27,350 nucleotides of DNA from a virus: the IMG/VR virus record IMGVR_UViG_3300020203_000082, positions 1-27,350 of that record; one strand, written 5' to 3'. Of the stretch, positions 1 through 6,698 are shown piece after piece (within the stretch, counting starts at the first letter, position 1; each line of letters starts with the position of its first letter). The notes beneath the pieces were generated by a model. That model searched no databases and was not told the origin of the DNA. It was given only the letters and a program-made list of their open reading frames with translations. The position numbers and the translations under genes were made by a program.

Positions 1-908
1 ATGATGCAGAGGGTGGGGCAGGCCGCCGCGTGCGCCAGCCACAGGGGCCCGGAGTCCATCGTCACCGCCAGGTCGACGTGGCGGAGCAGCTCAACCGTGT
101 GCAGCGCGTCACGCCCCGGCATGGCGTGGACGCCCGGGCCGGCGTACTCCCGGGCGAGCTTCTCGTCCGACTCGATCAGCACGATGTCGCCCATGGGCTT
201 GAGGAGCCGGATCAGGGACGCCACCTGGGGCTTGGGCAGGGACTTCATCGGCCCGGATCCTCGGAGCTGGACCGCGATCAGCTTCCGATTCGCCGGCCGG
301 GGCGCTCCGGACATGGGCCGCTGCAGGTTCCGGAAGTGCAGGAAGCTCGCCACGAACTTCACCGCCTCCGGGGGAACCTTGAGGGCCCAGTCCTCCGGCA
401 GGATCTCGATCGCACGCGACGTCATCGCGGCCATGAACAGCTCCACGCGGGACAGCTCGGACCCCCGGTGGTCCGCCTCGGCCACCTGGTCCATGTTCAC
501 CAGGCCGACCCGCGCGGCGTTGGCCTCGTGATCCGGCTTGGCCGGGGAGTCGACACCGTACCAGCAGTCGTCATGGGCGAACAGGGAGTGCCACTGGTGC
601 GAGCACCGGAGCACCGGCAGCAGCGACGGCACGAGCCGGCGGAAGGCCGACACGACCGCCCGGAGCATGATGATGTCCCCCAGGGCGCCCCAGCGCCGGA
701 GCACGATCACGCCCCCGTTCGGGAAGCTGTCCTCCACCGTGCGGCCGGCCTCGTCGGCCAGCACGAAGGAGTCGGACTTCAGGAGCCCCTCCGCCATCGA
801 CGCCGGCACCGACGTCGGCTTGCCCACCCTGAAGGTGTAGGCCCGCCGCTCGTACCGCTTCTGCACTGAGGCCCGCTGGCCCACGTAGGCGAGGTTTACT
901 CGATTCAT
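1..908 (-). CDS. Glycosyltransferase family 9 (heptosyltransferase-like), 3' end cut by window edge
   Basis: Reading back from an ATG at 908 there is an open frame of about 302 codons that runs off the left edge without a stop. Near residues 70-80 it has a GT9-like N-terminal glycine motif (RWGALGDIIML). Near the window edge it has the characteristic C-terminal donor-site motif (AVTMDSGPLWLAHAAACP). Family members move a sugar, usually ADP-heptose, onto a lipopolysaccharide or other glycan acceptor. The start ATG overlaps the stop of the upstream gene (ATGA), so the two are probably translationally coupled. The acceptor is unknown; in a phage it could alter host surface glycans or a virion or DNA sugar. 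The fold call is fairly safe, the substrate is not. Confidence 0.78.
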   Translation of the reverse strand, partial: MNRVNLAYVGQRASVQKRYERRAYTFRVGKPTSVPASMAEGLLKSDSFVLADEAGRTVEDSFPNGGVIVLRRWGALGDIIMLRAVVSAFRRLVPSLLPVLRCSHQWHSLFAHDDCWYGVDSPAKPDHEANAARVGLVNMDQVAEADHRGSELSRVELFMAAMTSRAIEILPEDWALKVPPEAVKFVASFLHFRNLQRPMSGAPRPANRKLIAVQLRGSGPMKSLPKPQVASLIRLLKPMGDIVLIESDEKLAREYAGPGVHAMPGRDALHTVELLRHVDLAVTMDSGPLWLAHAAACPTLCI

Positions 909-1384
909 CGGATCATCTCCAGGCCCATGGCATCGGCGTACAGCTCGACGCGGTGCTTGTTGCTCTCCAGGCCGCCGCGGTGGTCGCGCTCCAGGGCGTG
1001 GTTCAGGTCCAGATGCGCGTCCGCCCCCCAGTCCATCTTGCCCGAGATGTAGGGGGCGAACTCGACGCCGGGGTGCCTGGCTCCCAGAGCCGAGACAAAC
1101 CGCCGTTGCACGAGGATCTTGGTGCTCTCGAGCCCGAGCAGGCGGGACAGCGCCCGGCAGACCGGCACGAGCATAACGATGTCTCCCAGCGCGTGCGTGC
1201 GAACGAAGCACAGCCGCTTGGGGTTGTGCTCCTCTGCCCAGTCCATGAGCGTCCGGTAGAGCTTGACGTTGGAGAGCCCGGAGACGCTGGACGGCTGGAC
1301 CAGGGTCAGCCACCGCGGCCACAGGTGCAACGCCGTGCTCCGGAGGATGGTGCGAGGGGTGGTGGAGGTTGTCCAGGCGAGCAT
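905..1384 (-). CDS. Half-length glycosyltransferase family 9 homologue (N-terminal domain only)
   Basis: This 159-residue protein carries the GT9 N-terminal motif (VRTHALGDIVMLVP, about residues 62-75). It ends just after a segment (DHRGGLESNKHRVELYADAM) that matches DHRGSELSRVELFMAAM of the next gene. GT9 enzymes are usually 300-400 residues with a second, donor-binding Rossmann domain; here that domain is absent and the stop codon overlaps the start of the full-length paralogue. It lies just after a strong hairpin that follows the capsid gene. No clear Shine-Dalgarno precedes the ATG at 1384, so the exact start is uncertain. It may be a decayed duplicate or a partner subunit of the downstream enzyme. 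Confidence 0.68.
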   Translation of the reverse strand: MLAWTTSTTPRTILRSTALHLWPRWLTLVQPSSVSGLSNVKLYRTLMDWAEEHNPKRLCFVRTHALGDIVMLVPVCRALSRLLGLESTKILVQRRFVSALGARHPGVEFAPYISGKMDWGADAHLDLNHALERDHRGGLESNKHRVELYADAMGLEMIR

Positions 1385-1396
1385 CCCGACAGAATA

Positions 1397-1431
1397 GCAA
1401 GGGGCGGGGGTTATGAGCCCCCGCCCCTTGC
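1397..1431 (-). terminator. Strong GC-rich hairpin after the major capsid gene
   Basis: Arms at 1397-1410 and 1418-1431 are perfect 14-bp reverse complements around a 7-nt loop. The hairpin starts 22 nt past the capsid stop and ends 12 nt before the half-length GT9 start. Read on the minus strand it is followed by TATTCTGTC, so the U-tract is poor. It could be a terminator, an RNA 3'-end stabiliser for the abundant capsid message, or a partial attenuator that lowers expression of the GT9 genes. Confidence 0.72.
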
Positions 1432-1452
1432 CGCCTCAGTCAGGACGATCTA

Positions 1453-2739
1453 TCAGGAGCCGGCGCCCAGCCGCAGGATGCGGAACTGCTGGGGACGCAC
1501 GCCCTTGAAGGCGAACGCGAGGGCCCGGGACTTCTTGGTGAGCAGCGTGTCGGGGTCCTGGAACGCGGCGGTGAGGACCGACGCCAGGCCGAACGGCGAG
1601 AAGATCGCGCCCGCGTAAAACGGGTTCATGTTGTCGACGTGGCCGAAGAGCGCCAGGTTGGGGTCGATCTGCGGGTCGTGCAGATACAGGACGCCGTCGA
1701 TCGACGTCCCCATCTGCAGGATGTTGCCGCTCATCCGGCGCTGGTCGAACATCTGATCGCTGACCTTCAGGCCGAAGGCCATCGGGGTCTTGGCGATCTG
1801 CTTGGCCACGTTCGTGCCGACCACCGCCCAGTTGGGCTGGCGGAAGATGTCGTGGGCCATCTCGACCTGGATCGCGGTGATCGCGACCTCGAGCAGACGG
1901 CGGTCGTAGGCGGCCTGCTCGCTTGGCGCGTAGGTGGAGTAGTTGCCGCCGTCGTCCGGGTCCCAGTAGACGTCGCCGCGGGTGTTGGTGCCAGCGAAGG
2001 TCACGAGGCGATCGACCACCGTGCGGTCAACCTCCCACGCCAGCTCATCGGCGGTAATCATGTCGCCGATGGTCAGGATGTCCATGGAGTGCTGCGAACG
2101 CAGCGCCACGTCGACCTGGTGCGAGAACTGGTGCATCAGGGCGCGCCACTCGACCTCGACCAGATCCTTGGTCAGCTCCATGCCCACGGCGCGGATCTGG
2201 TCGCCCTCGTTCTCCCACAAGGAGTACTCGGGGTCGTGGGTGTCCAGGTCAGCCAGGCTGCGGCCGGCGGTGCCGGACGTCGTCGGGCCATCGTCCTTGG
2301 CCAGGCGGCGCATGTAGAAGACGTAGCCGGAGGGCTGCGTGAAGGGCTGCAGCGACGTCAGCCGCGACGCGATGAGGCGCGGGTACACCTCAAGGGAGAC
2401 GTGGATCATCTGGGTGATGAAGTCCGTCACCTGGGCCTGCAGCGTGGACGACGCCAGCGGGGCCTCGGCGGCGAACGCCAGACCGGCCGCGGCGGCCATG
2501 GGGTTCGAGCGCTGGACCACGGCGTTGGCGACGTACGACGCCTGCTCGTAGGCGGCGATCGCGGATCGGAGCATCGCGTGGCCGCGGTACCGGTCCGGGC
2601 TCGCGGCGGCGAACCGGCCCTCCATCGCCTTGTCGAACTCGGGGAAGTGGTCCTTGATGATCGGACCGAGGGCTCGCCGTGCATCGCAGAGCTTCCCGCG
2701 ACCCGTCAGCGGCACCGGAACGGCAAAGGGATTGATCAT
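1453..2739 (-). CDS. Major capsid protein, T4 gp23-like HK97 fold
   Basis: This 428-residue protein should form the capsomers of the head. It lies directly after the protease-scaffold gene, the usual order in T4-type head modules. A central block (MELTKDLVEVEWRALMHQFS, then VALRSQHSMD and ITADELAWEVDRTVVDRL) resembles the gp23 region in which long helices precede an Asn/Asp-Arg-x-Val segment. The C-terminal part (NPFYAGAIFSPFGLASVLTAAFQDPDT) resembles the gp23 segment with YDAGIFYAPY. GAGG lies 5 nt before the ATG. T4 gp23 is about 520 residues, so this is a compact version, perhaps without the insertion domain. The identification rests on remembered family patterns, not a search. Confidence 0.8.
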   Translation of the reverse strand: MINPFAVPVPLTGRGKLCDARRALGPIIKDHFPEFDKAMEGRFAAASPDRYRGHAMLRSAIAAYEQASYVANAVVQRSNPMAAAAGLAFAAEAPLASSTLQAQVTDFITQMIHVSLEVYPRLIASRLTSLQPFTQPSGYVFYMRRLAKDDGPTTSGTAGRSLADLDTHDPEYSLWENEGDQIRAVGMELTKDLVEVEWRALMHQFSHQVDVALRSQHSMDILTIGDMITADELAWEVDRTVVDRLVTFAGTNTRGDVYWDPDDGGNYSTYAPSEQAAYDRRLLEVAITAIQVEMAHDIFRQPNWAVVGTNVAKQIAKTPMAFGLKVSDQMFDQRRMSGNILQMGTSIDGVLYLHDPQIDPNLALFGHVDNMNPFYAGAIFSPFGLASVLTAAFQDPDTLLTKKSRALAFAFKGVRPQQFRILRLGAGS

Positions 2740-2805
2740 TGGGACCTCGTGTGTCTTGCCCGTCGCCCGGTCGGGCCGGCTGGGTGCGGTTCAGGGAAGA
2801 GCCCT

Positions 2806-2859
2806 GCGGTGTGCGGCACCGCAAAGCTCCGGGGGTGTCGGGTGCCGTCTTTAGACGGC
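2806..2859 (-). other. Two small hairpins between the protease-scaffold and capsid genes
   Basis: Arms 2844-2850 and 2853-2859 are perfect 7-bp complements around TT and span the TAA stop of the protease-scaffold gene. A second hairpin has arms 2806-2811 and 2817-2822 with a 5-nt loop. Neither has a U-tract. The 110-nt intergenic stretch otherwise holds only the capsid ribosome binding site (GAGG). They may act as RNA processing or attenuation elements that set the capsid-to-scaffold ratio; that role is inferred. Confidence 0.35.
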
Positions 2860-3603
2860 GAAGCTGTGGCCGCGGAGCGCCATCGCTCCGAGGGCATTTT
2901 CGGTGCCGACCTGGTACCCGCCGCCGCCGCTGCCCGCGGCCGGGTTCTGCGGGTTGGCGTCGAGCAGGCCGTTGAGCAGGTTCTCCGTGGTCATGTGGGG
3001 GTTGCCGCCCCCGCCGCCGCCCGTGCCGCGGGCGACGCCCGCCGGCAACCCCAAGCCCGCCGCCTCCAGGTCCGCCAGCTCGGTCCGAGCGGCCTCGAGC
3101 GCCTTGTTGGTGTCCTCGATGCCCAGGCGGGCGACCCGCTTGAGGATGAGGTTCTTGGCCGGGCTGCCCTGGTACTGGGTCGCGACCGCCTCGAGCGCGG
3201 TCCGCACGCGGCCGATCTTGAGGCCGGTCTCGACCTGGTCGCCCAGAGTCTTCTTCTCGGCCTCCAGCGTGGCGACGCGGGTGGTGAGGGCCTTCACCTC
3301 GCCCTCGGCCGTGGCGATCTTGGCCGCGGCATGGGCGTCGGTGATCTGCTCATTGACGATGCCCAGCGTCTTCTGCGCGGTCTTGAGGCCGCTCAGCGCC
3401 TCGGTGGCGATCTTGAGATTGGTTTGGGTCGCGGCCAGCGCCTCCTGGACCGTCTTCAGCTCCGCGGCATGCTTGGTGGCGGCTGCCTCGTTCGCGGCCT
3501 TCACCTTCGCGTCGGCGTCGCCCAGCGCCAGAGCGCGCCCTTCGGCGATCATGAGGTCGTACAGGGCCGGGTGGGCTGCCTTGAGTTCGGCGGGAGTCTT
3601 CAT
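2851..3603 (-). CDS. Putative scaffold protein from an internal in-frame start
   Basis: The ATG at 3603, codon 218 of the protease-scaffold frame, is preceded by AGGAG with an 8-nt spacer, a far better ribosome binding site than that of the full-length start. It opens a 250-residue protein (MKTPAELKAAHPALYDLMIAEG) that is almost all helical, lacks the protease motifs and ends in a Gly-rich tail. This mirrors the lambda C/Nu3 arrangement, where a scaffold is made in excess from within the protease gene. A copy of the GATTAGACGC element lies at 3688-3697, about 85 nt upstream. The ribosome binding site is seen; separate production of the protein is inferred. Confidence 0.6.
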   Translation of the reverse strand: MKTPAELKAAHPALYDLMIAEGRALALGDADAKVKAANEAAATKHAAELKTVQEALAATQTNLKIATEALSGLKTAQKTLGIVNEQITDAHAAAKIATAEGEVKALTTRVATLEAEKKTLGDQVETGLKIGRVRTALEAVATQYQGSPAKNLILKRVARLGIEDTNKALEAARTELADLEAAGLGLPAGVARGTGGGGGGNPHMTTENLLNGLLDANPQNPAAGSGGGGYQVGTENALGAMALRGHSFAV

Positions 3604-4254
3604 TTCGTCCGCTCCTGGAGTTGCTTGCTCCGTCACTGTCGCGCCGTCCGCACCGGCGAATCCGGGCTCACTGACGATGTCGTACGTGATTAGACGCATC
3701 GCCTCAGCAACGTCGACAAAAGTGTTGTCAGGGATCTTGTACTCGAGCCGCTCTTGCTGCGTGGGATCACGCCAGCGCACGGCAGCGCGATGGCTGATTC
3801 CTGGGTTGCCTTCCACGGCGAGAATCGCCATGATCTTGCGGCCTTTTTCGTTGTCCATGACGTCGACGGTCACACGCGCGAGCGTCTCGCCGACCATCTC
3901 CACCGAGTCAACCTTGATCGCGGCATCGTCGAGCGTGACGAGCAGCGCGTTGTGGTCCCACGGCGCGGGATGGTCGAGGCCGCCGAAGACCTGGTTCTTC
4001 TCGCAGCGCCCGTTGAGCCCCGCGATGGCCATGGCCACAACGGCCTGCGGGTAGATGCGGCGATTGACGTTCAGGACGTCGGCCGTCTCGAACTCGTAGA
4101 TGAGTCGGCCGAGCCGACCCTTCGTGCCCTTGTCGCCCATCTTCTCCAGCGCGACAAACTTCGCGCGCACGTCGAAGTGCTCCGACGCGGTTACTTCGGT
4201 GCCGCGCGGCGTGGGCTTGGTCGGGGTTGTCACGCGCTTGAGAAGGCCTGGCAT
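2851..4254 (-). CDS. Prohead protease fused in frame to scaffold (T4 gp21-like, peptidase family S80-type)
   Basis: The N-terminal 190 residues look like a prohead core protease: a NVNRRIYP motif (residues 62-69, compare NRRxYP in gp21), a GLDHP motif with the likely catalytic His at 95, and GISHRAAVRW with the likely nucleophile Ser at 154. From about residue 218 the protein becomes a long Ala/Glu/Lys-rich helical region with coiled-coil character, then a Gly-rich tail, as expected of a scaffold. It should assemble inside the prohead, then cleave scaffold and capsid termini before packaging. I chose the ATG at 4254, which sits 14 nt after the start of the repeated GCGTCTACTC element. An in-frame ATG at 4278 gives 8 more residues but lies 5 nt from a hairpin. 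Neither has a clear Shine-Dalgarno. Confidence 0.75.
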   Translation of the reverse strand: MPGLLKRVTTPTKPTPRGTEVTASEHFDVRAKFVALEKMGDKGTKGRLGRLIYEFETADVLNVNRRIYPQAVVAMAIAGLNGRCEKNQVFGGLDHPAPWDHNALLVTLDDAAIKVDSVEMVGETLARVTVDVMDNEKGRKIMAILAVEGNPGISHRAAVRWRDPTQQERLEYKIPDNTFVDVAEAMRLITYDIVSEPGFAGADGATVTEQATPGADEMKTPAELKAAHPALYDLMIAEGRALALGDADAKVKAANEAAATKHAAELKTVQEALAATQTNLKIATEALSGLKTAQKTLGIVNEQITDAHAAAKIATAEGEVKALTTRVATLEAEKKTLGDQVETGLKIGRVRTALEAVATQYQGSPAKNLILKRVARLGIEDTNKALEAARTELADLEAAGLGLPAGVARGTGGGGGGNPHMTTENLLNGLLDANPQNPAAGSGGGGYQVGTENALGAMALRGHSFAV

Positions 4255-4258
4255 ATCT

Positions 4259-4268
4259 GAGTAGACGC
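4259..4268 (-). promoter_or_regulatory. GCGTCTACTC element 5' of the protease-scaffold gene
   Basis: Read on the minus strand this is GCGTCTACTC. Its first base is 14 nt before the ATG at 4254, the same spacing as in the copy before the gene at 17016. It follows the hairpin at 4283-4302, so it could start a new transcript for the protease, scaffold and capsid genes. A TCTACT -10-like hexamer 8 nt before the ATG would give a leaderless or nearly leaderless message. Promoter function is inferred. Confidence 0.35.
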
Positions 4269-4282
4269 ACGGGCGCATGAAG

Positions 4283-4302
4283 AAGGCCCCTTTCGGGGCC
4301 TT
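4283..4302 (-). terminator. Hairpin terminator after the membrane protein gene
   Basis: Arms 4283-4290 and 4295-4302 form a perfect 8-bp stem. On the minus strand the loop is GAAA, a stable GNRA tetraloop, and the stem is followed by CTTC. It lies about 80 nt past the membrane-protein stop and just before the protease-scaffold start. The U-rich tail is short, so efficiency is uncertain. The remaining intergenic sequence (4303-4380) shows no gene. Confidence 0.55.
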
Positions 4303-4380
4303 GCTGAGCGGCCGTCGTCGTGTCCCGCCCTCTCCGCCGGGGACCGCCGCGCTCCCGCGGTGCCAAATGGTAGATTTCGT

Positions 4381-5163
4381 TCAGGCCAGTCCGTCTTTGG
4401 CCCGCACCGCTTCGATCACCACCGCCTCTTGGGGCTCCACGTGGGAACTCAGGAAGCCCTTGAGCTTCTCCCACGCCTCGGGCGCCACGGACGTCACCGA
4501 CGGGTCCTTGGCCGCCAGCTTGAAGTCCGCGATGCCGGCGGCGACGCTGCGCAGGGTCTGCGAGTGCAGCTCGCCCTCCGCGGCCTTGGTCTCCGCCTTG
4601 CGCCCCTTGAACTCGCGGTACAGGTACGCCCCCACGAGCAGCGCGCCCGCGCCGGCGACGATGAACAGCATGATCCCGGGGAACAGGGCCGCGGCCACCA
4701 GCGACGCGCTGAGCAGGGCGATGGTCATGGTCGCCCGCATCGGGATCGCCACCGGGAACGTCGGCGGGCGGACCATCGTCGAGAGCCCCGCCACCAGAAG
4801 GCCCGCGAGCCCGAGCCACAGGAGCGGGTTTCCCCACAGGTTCACCGAGCGGGCAGACACCGACGAGCTGGTGTCGGACCCGCGGGCATCGCGCCCGCCG
4901 CCCAGCGAGGCCGTGGGCGCTGTCGCGTCGTGGTCCTGCACGATCTGGTCGCCGGATGCACGCAGCGCGGCGCCGGTGCCCGTCGCCTCCTCGTCGATCG
5001 TGATCGAGCCACCATCGCGGATCTGCTCGAGGGTGATCGACGACCCCGGCGGCAACTGGAGCAGGCTTGTGATCTGCTCCTGCTGTGCCGGGGTCAGGGA
5101 GGGTTGGGGCTGGGCGAGTCCGATGCTGGAGGCGAGGAGGAAGAAGACGGTGGCGCTGCGCAT
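4381..5163 (-). CDS. Exported or inner-membrane protein of unknown function
   Basis: This 260-residue protein begins with a likely signal peptide (MRSATVFFLLASSIGLAQ). A polar, probably periplasmic region follows to about residue 105, with LTPAQQEQITSLL near the start. Hydrophobic segments lie at about 110-129 and 140-182 (one long or two adjacent), then a charged C-terminal tail. AAGGAG lies 7 nt before the ATG. Its first 70 nt overlap the end of the upstream lipoprotein gene. Its place beside two small lipoproteins raises the idea of a lysis cassette, but no holin, endolysin or Rz motif can be claimed. It could also be a membrane-anchored virion or superinfection-exclusion protein. Confidence 0.6.
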   Translation of the reverse strand: MRSATVFFLLASSIGLAQPQPSLTPAQQEQITSLLQLPPGSSITLEQIRDGGSITIDEEATGTGAALRASGDQIVQDHDATAPTASLGGGRDARGSDTSSSVSARSVNLWGNPLLWLGLAGLLVAGLSTMVRPPTFPVAIPMRATMTIALLSASLVAAALFPGIMLFIVAGAGALLVGAYLYREFKGRKAETKAAEGELHSQTLRSVAAGIADFKLAAKDPSVTSVAPEAWEKLKGFLSSHVEPQEAVVIEAVRAKDGLA

Positions 5164-5390
5164 GGGAGTGCTCCTTGAATCCTGAGCCGGTACGAGTACG
5201 TCTCCGGCTGTGCCGGCGCTGCCGGAAGTGCTGGGGCGGTCGTGGCCGTGATCCTCGTGATGTCGAGGGGACGAACCTCGGTCGTCGTCGAGCGCACTCT
5301 CGACTCCGAAGGATCCACTACGGTTTTGGACGCTCCCGAGCAGCCCGCGAGGGCCGCGAACACGACCGCGAGCAGCATCAGAGTCTTCAT
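5094..5390 (-). CDS. Small lipoprotein, possible outer-membrane spanin-like
   Basis: The protein has 98 residues. Residues 1-17 form a signal peptide ending in a lipobox (LAGC), so Cys17 would be lipidated and the protein held in a membrane facing the periplasm. The mature part is Thr/Pro/Ala-rich and ends in a Ser/Pro-rich stretch, a composition seen in Rz1-type outer-membrane spanins. GGAG lies 8 nt before the ATG. The last 70 nt overlap the next gene in another frame. No direct sequence homologue is recognised; the spanin idea rests on size, lipobox, proline content and overlap. Confidence 0.55.
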   Translation of the reverse strand: MKTLMLLAVVFAALAGCSGASKTVVDPSESRVRSTTTEVRPLDITRITATTAPALPAAPAQPETYSYRLRIQGALPCAAPPSSSSSPPASDSPSPNPP

Positions 5391-5393
5391 TGT

Positions 5394-5597
5394 TCAGTCT
5401 CCGTAATGGTGGTGGTCGTACCTGTGGTCGTACCTCCTGTTCTCGGGAAGGTACCTGAACTGGCGGTACGGGTTGTCGTTATACCCAGACGGCTGGCCAT
5501 CCGCACGCCTGGTCTTGTCGGTCGCGCATCCGGCGAGGAGCGCGGCGCACACCACGAACAACAGGAACCCGCGCCCACGCGCGATCGACTTGGCCAT
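5394..5597 (-). CDS. Very small lipoprotein
   Basis: This 67-residue protein has a basic N-terminus (MAKSIARGRG), a hydrophobic segment and a lipobox ending LAGC at about residues 20-23. The mature part is short, polar and Tyr/His/Arg-rich (ENRRYDHRYDHHHYGD). AGGAG lies 7 nt before the ATG. It sits between the minor head gene (ends 5601) and the other small lipoprotein gene (starts 5390), with gaps of 3 nt on each side. Function unknown; two successive lipoproteins suggest an envelope role such as lysis or exclusion. Confidence 0.58.
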   Translation of the reverse strand: MAKSIARGRGFLLFVVCAALLAGCATDKTRRADGQPSGYNDNPYRQFRYLPENRRYDHRYDHHHYGD

Positions 5598-5600
5598 TGC

Positions 5601-6698
5601 TTATCTCCTGAACACCAAGGCACGACCCTGGGGGCCCGTGCGGTACATCCGCTTCGGGTCATCGTCCAAGATGATAACACCGTCCGGCCCAGTTGCAGTC
5701 ACCAATCCGCTGTCCCCGCGGTCATTTACAACCACGCCCACCGCTACGCCCAGCAGCGTGGTGTCGATAACCTCGACCAGATGCAACCCCATGGTCTCGG
5801 CCGCGCGGACCTGGGCGAGGATCTCGCCTTGGGTGGGCGTGAGCCGGACCCGCTGCCCGAGCCCACGTGCCAGGGCCTCGATCTCCCGCCAGACATCGGC
5901 TGGGTCGCCGAAGCCCGCCCCCAGCGCCGCGCGGCGCAGGCTCCACGCATAAATCTCGGCGAGCTGCTGGTAGGACTGGGCTTGGGCCTGGTTCACAGGC
6001 GAGGCTGGATCCACGTCGAACGCCCCCAGCGCGAAGACCTCGACGCCGATCAGGTTCCGCGGCGTAGCCGTGACGCGCCCCCTCGCCACCAGGTAGCACT
6101 TGCAGTTCGCCAAACACGAACTCGTGCCATCTCGGGGCACGGCCGGCAGCTCGTTCCCGCCAGCGCCGGGCATGGTGTACGGGCTGCCCCGGGCAAACTC
6201 GATGCAGGTGGAGCAGCTCTCGGCGACAGTCCGCACCCACTCGATCTGAGACCCGGTCGGGAGCATCGACACCATGCCGCGCCAGAGCGCGTCGTCCACC
6301 ATGCCGGCGTACAGGGCGGCCCGGCCAGCGCCCTGGGCCTCGCCGATCCACCCGCCGAGGTAGTCCATGTGCTTCTTGACCAGGGCCGCCTGGGTGGCCC
6401 TCTGGGACGCCGTGAGCGCCCACTGGCTGTTACGGGGGACGCCGGCGATGATGAAGCCCTGCTGCATCGCGGCCGTGATCGCCGCGCTGAAGGTGCTCCG
6501 GGCAGTCTCGAGCGCCAGCCGGGCGCTGAACTTGCCCGTCGCGACGCCCTTCACCAGGTTCTCGACGGCGGAGGAGACCGCGAACTTGGTGCGGTCCATC
6601 AGCGTGGCGCCCCGCCGCTTCTCGAGCGCGGTGGGCATCTCCCGCTCGATGGCGTCGATGCGGGCCCGGTCTTCGGCCGTCTGCGTCAGAGGAGTCAC
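5601..6698 (-). CDS. Putative minor head / head morphogenesis protein (Mu gpF-like)
   Basis: The protein has 365 residues and starts at a GTG whose codon overlaps the portal stop (GTGA), with GAGG 7 nt upstream. Residues 1-140 are helical. Residues 150-205 hold a pattern typical of minor head proteins: EWVRTVAESCSTC, then LPAVPRDGTSSCLANCKC, with Cys162, 165, 195, 199 and 201 that could bind a metal. The position right after the portal fits a protein that sits at the portal vertex or is injected with DNA. The C-terminal part (about 310-365) is beta-rich and unassigned. The family link comes from the Cys pattern and synteny, so it is moderate. Confidence 0.58.
   Translation of the reverse strand: MTPLTQTAEDRARIDAIEREMPTALEKRRGATLMDRTKFAVSSAVENLVKGVATGKFSARLALETARSTFSAAITAAMQQGFIIAGVPRNSQWALTASQRATQAALVKKHMDYLGGWIGEAQGAGRAALYAGMVDDALWRGMVSMLPTGSQIEWVRTVAESCSTCIEFARGSPYTMPGAGGNELPAVPRDGTSSCLANCKCYLVARGRVTATPRNLIGVEVFALGAFDVDPASPVNQAQAQSYQQLAEIYAWSLRRAALGAGFGDPADVWREIEALARGLGQRVRLTPTQGEILAQVRAAETMGLHLVEVIDTTLLGVAVGVVVNDRGDSGLVTATGPDGVIILDDDPKRMYRTGPQGRALVFRR

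Noticed and set aside
1639-3693. 684-codon plus-strand frame opposite the capsid and protease genes
   Set aside because: It spans two clear minus-strand genes and the gap between them. The product is low-complexity Val/Gly/Arg/Leu-rich, a typical antisense shadow in GC-rich DNA.
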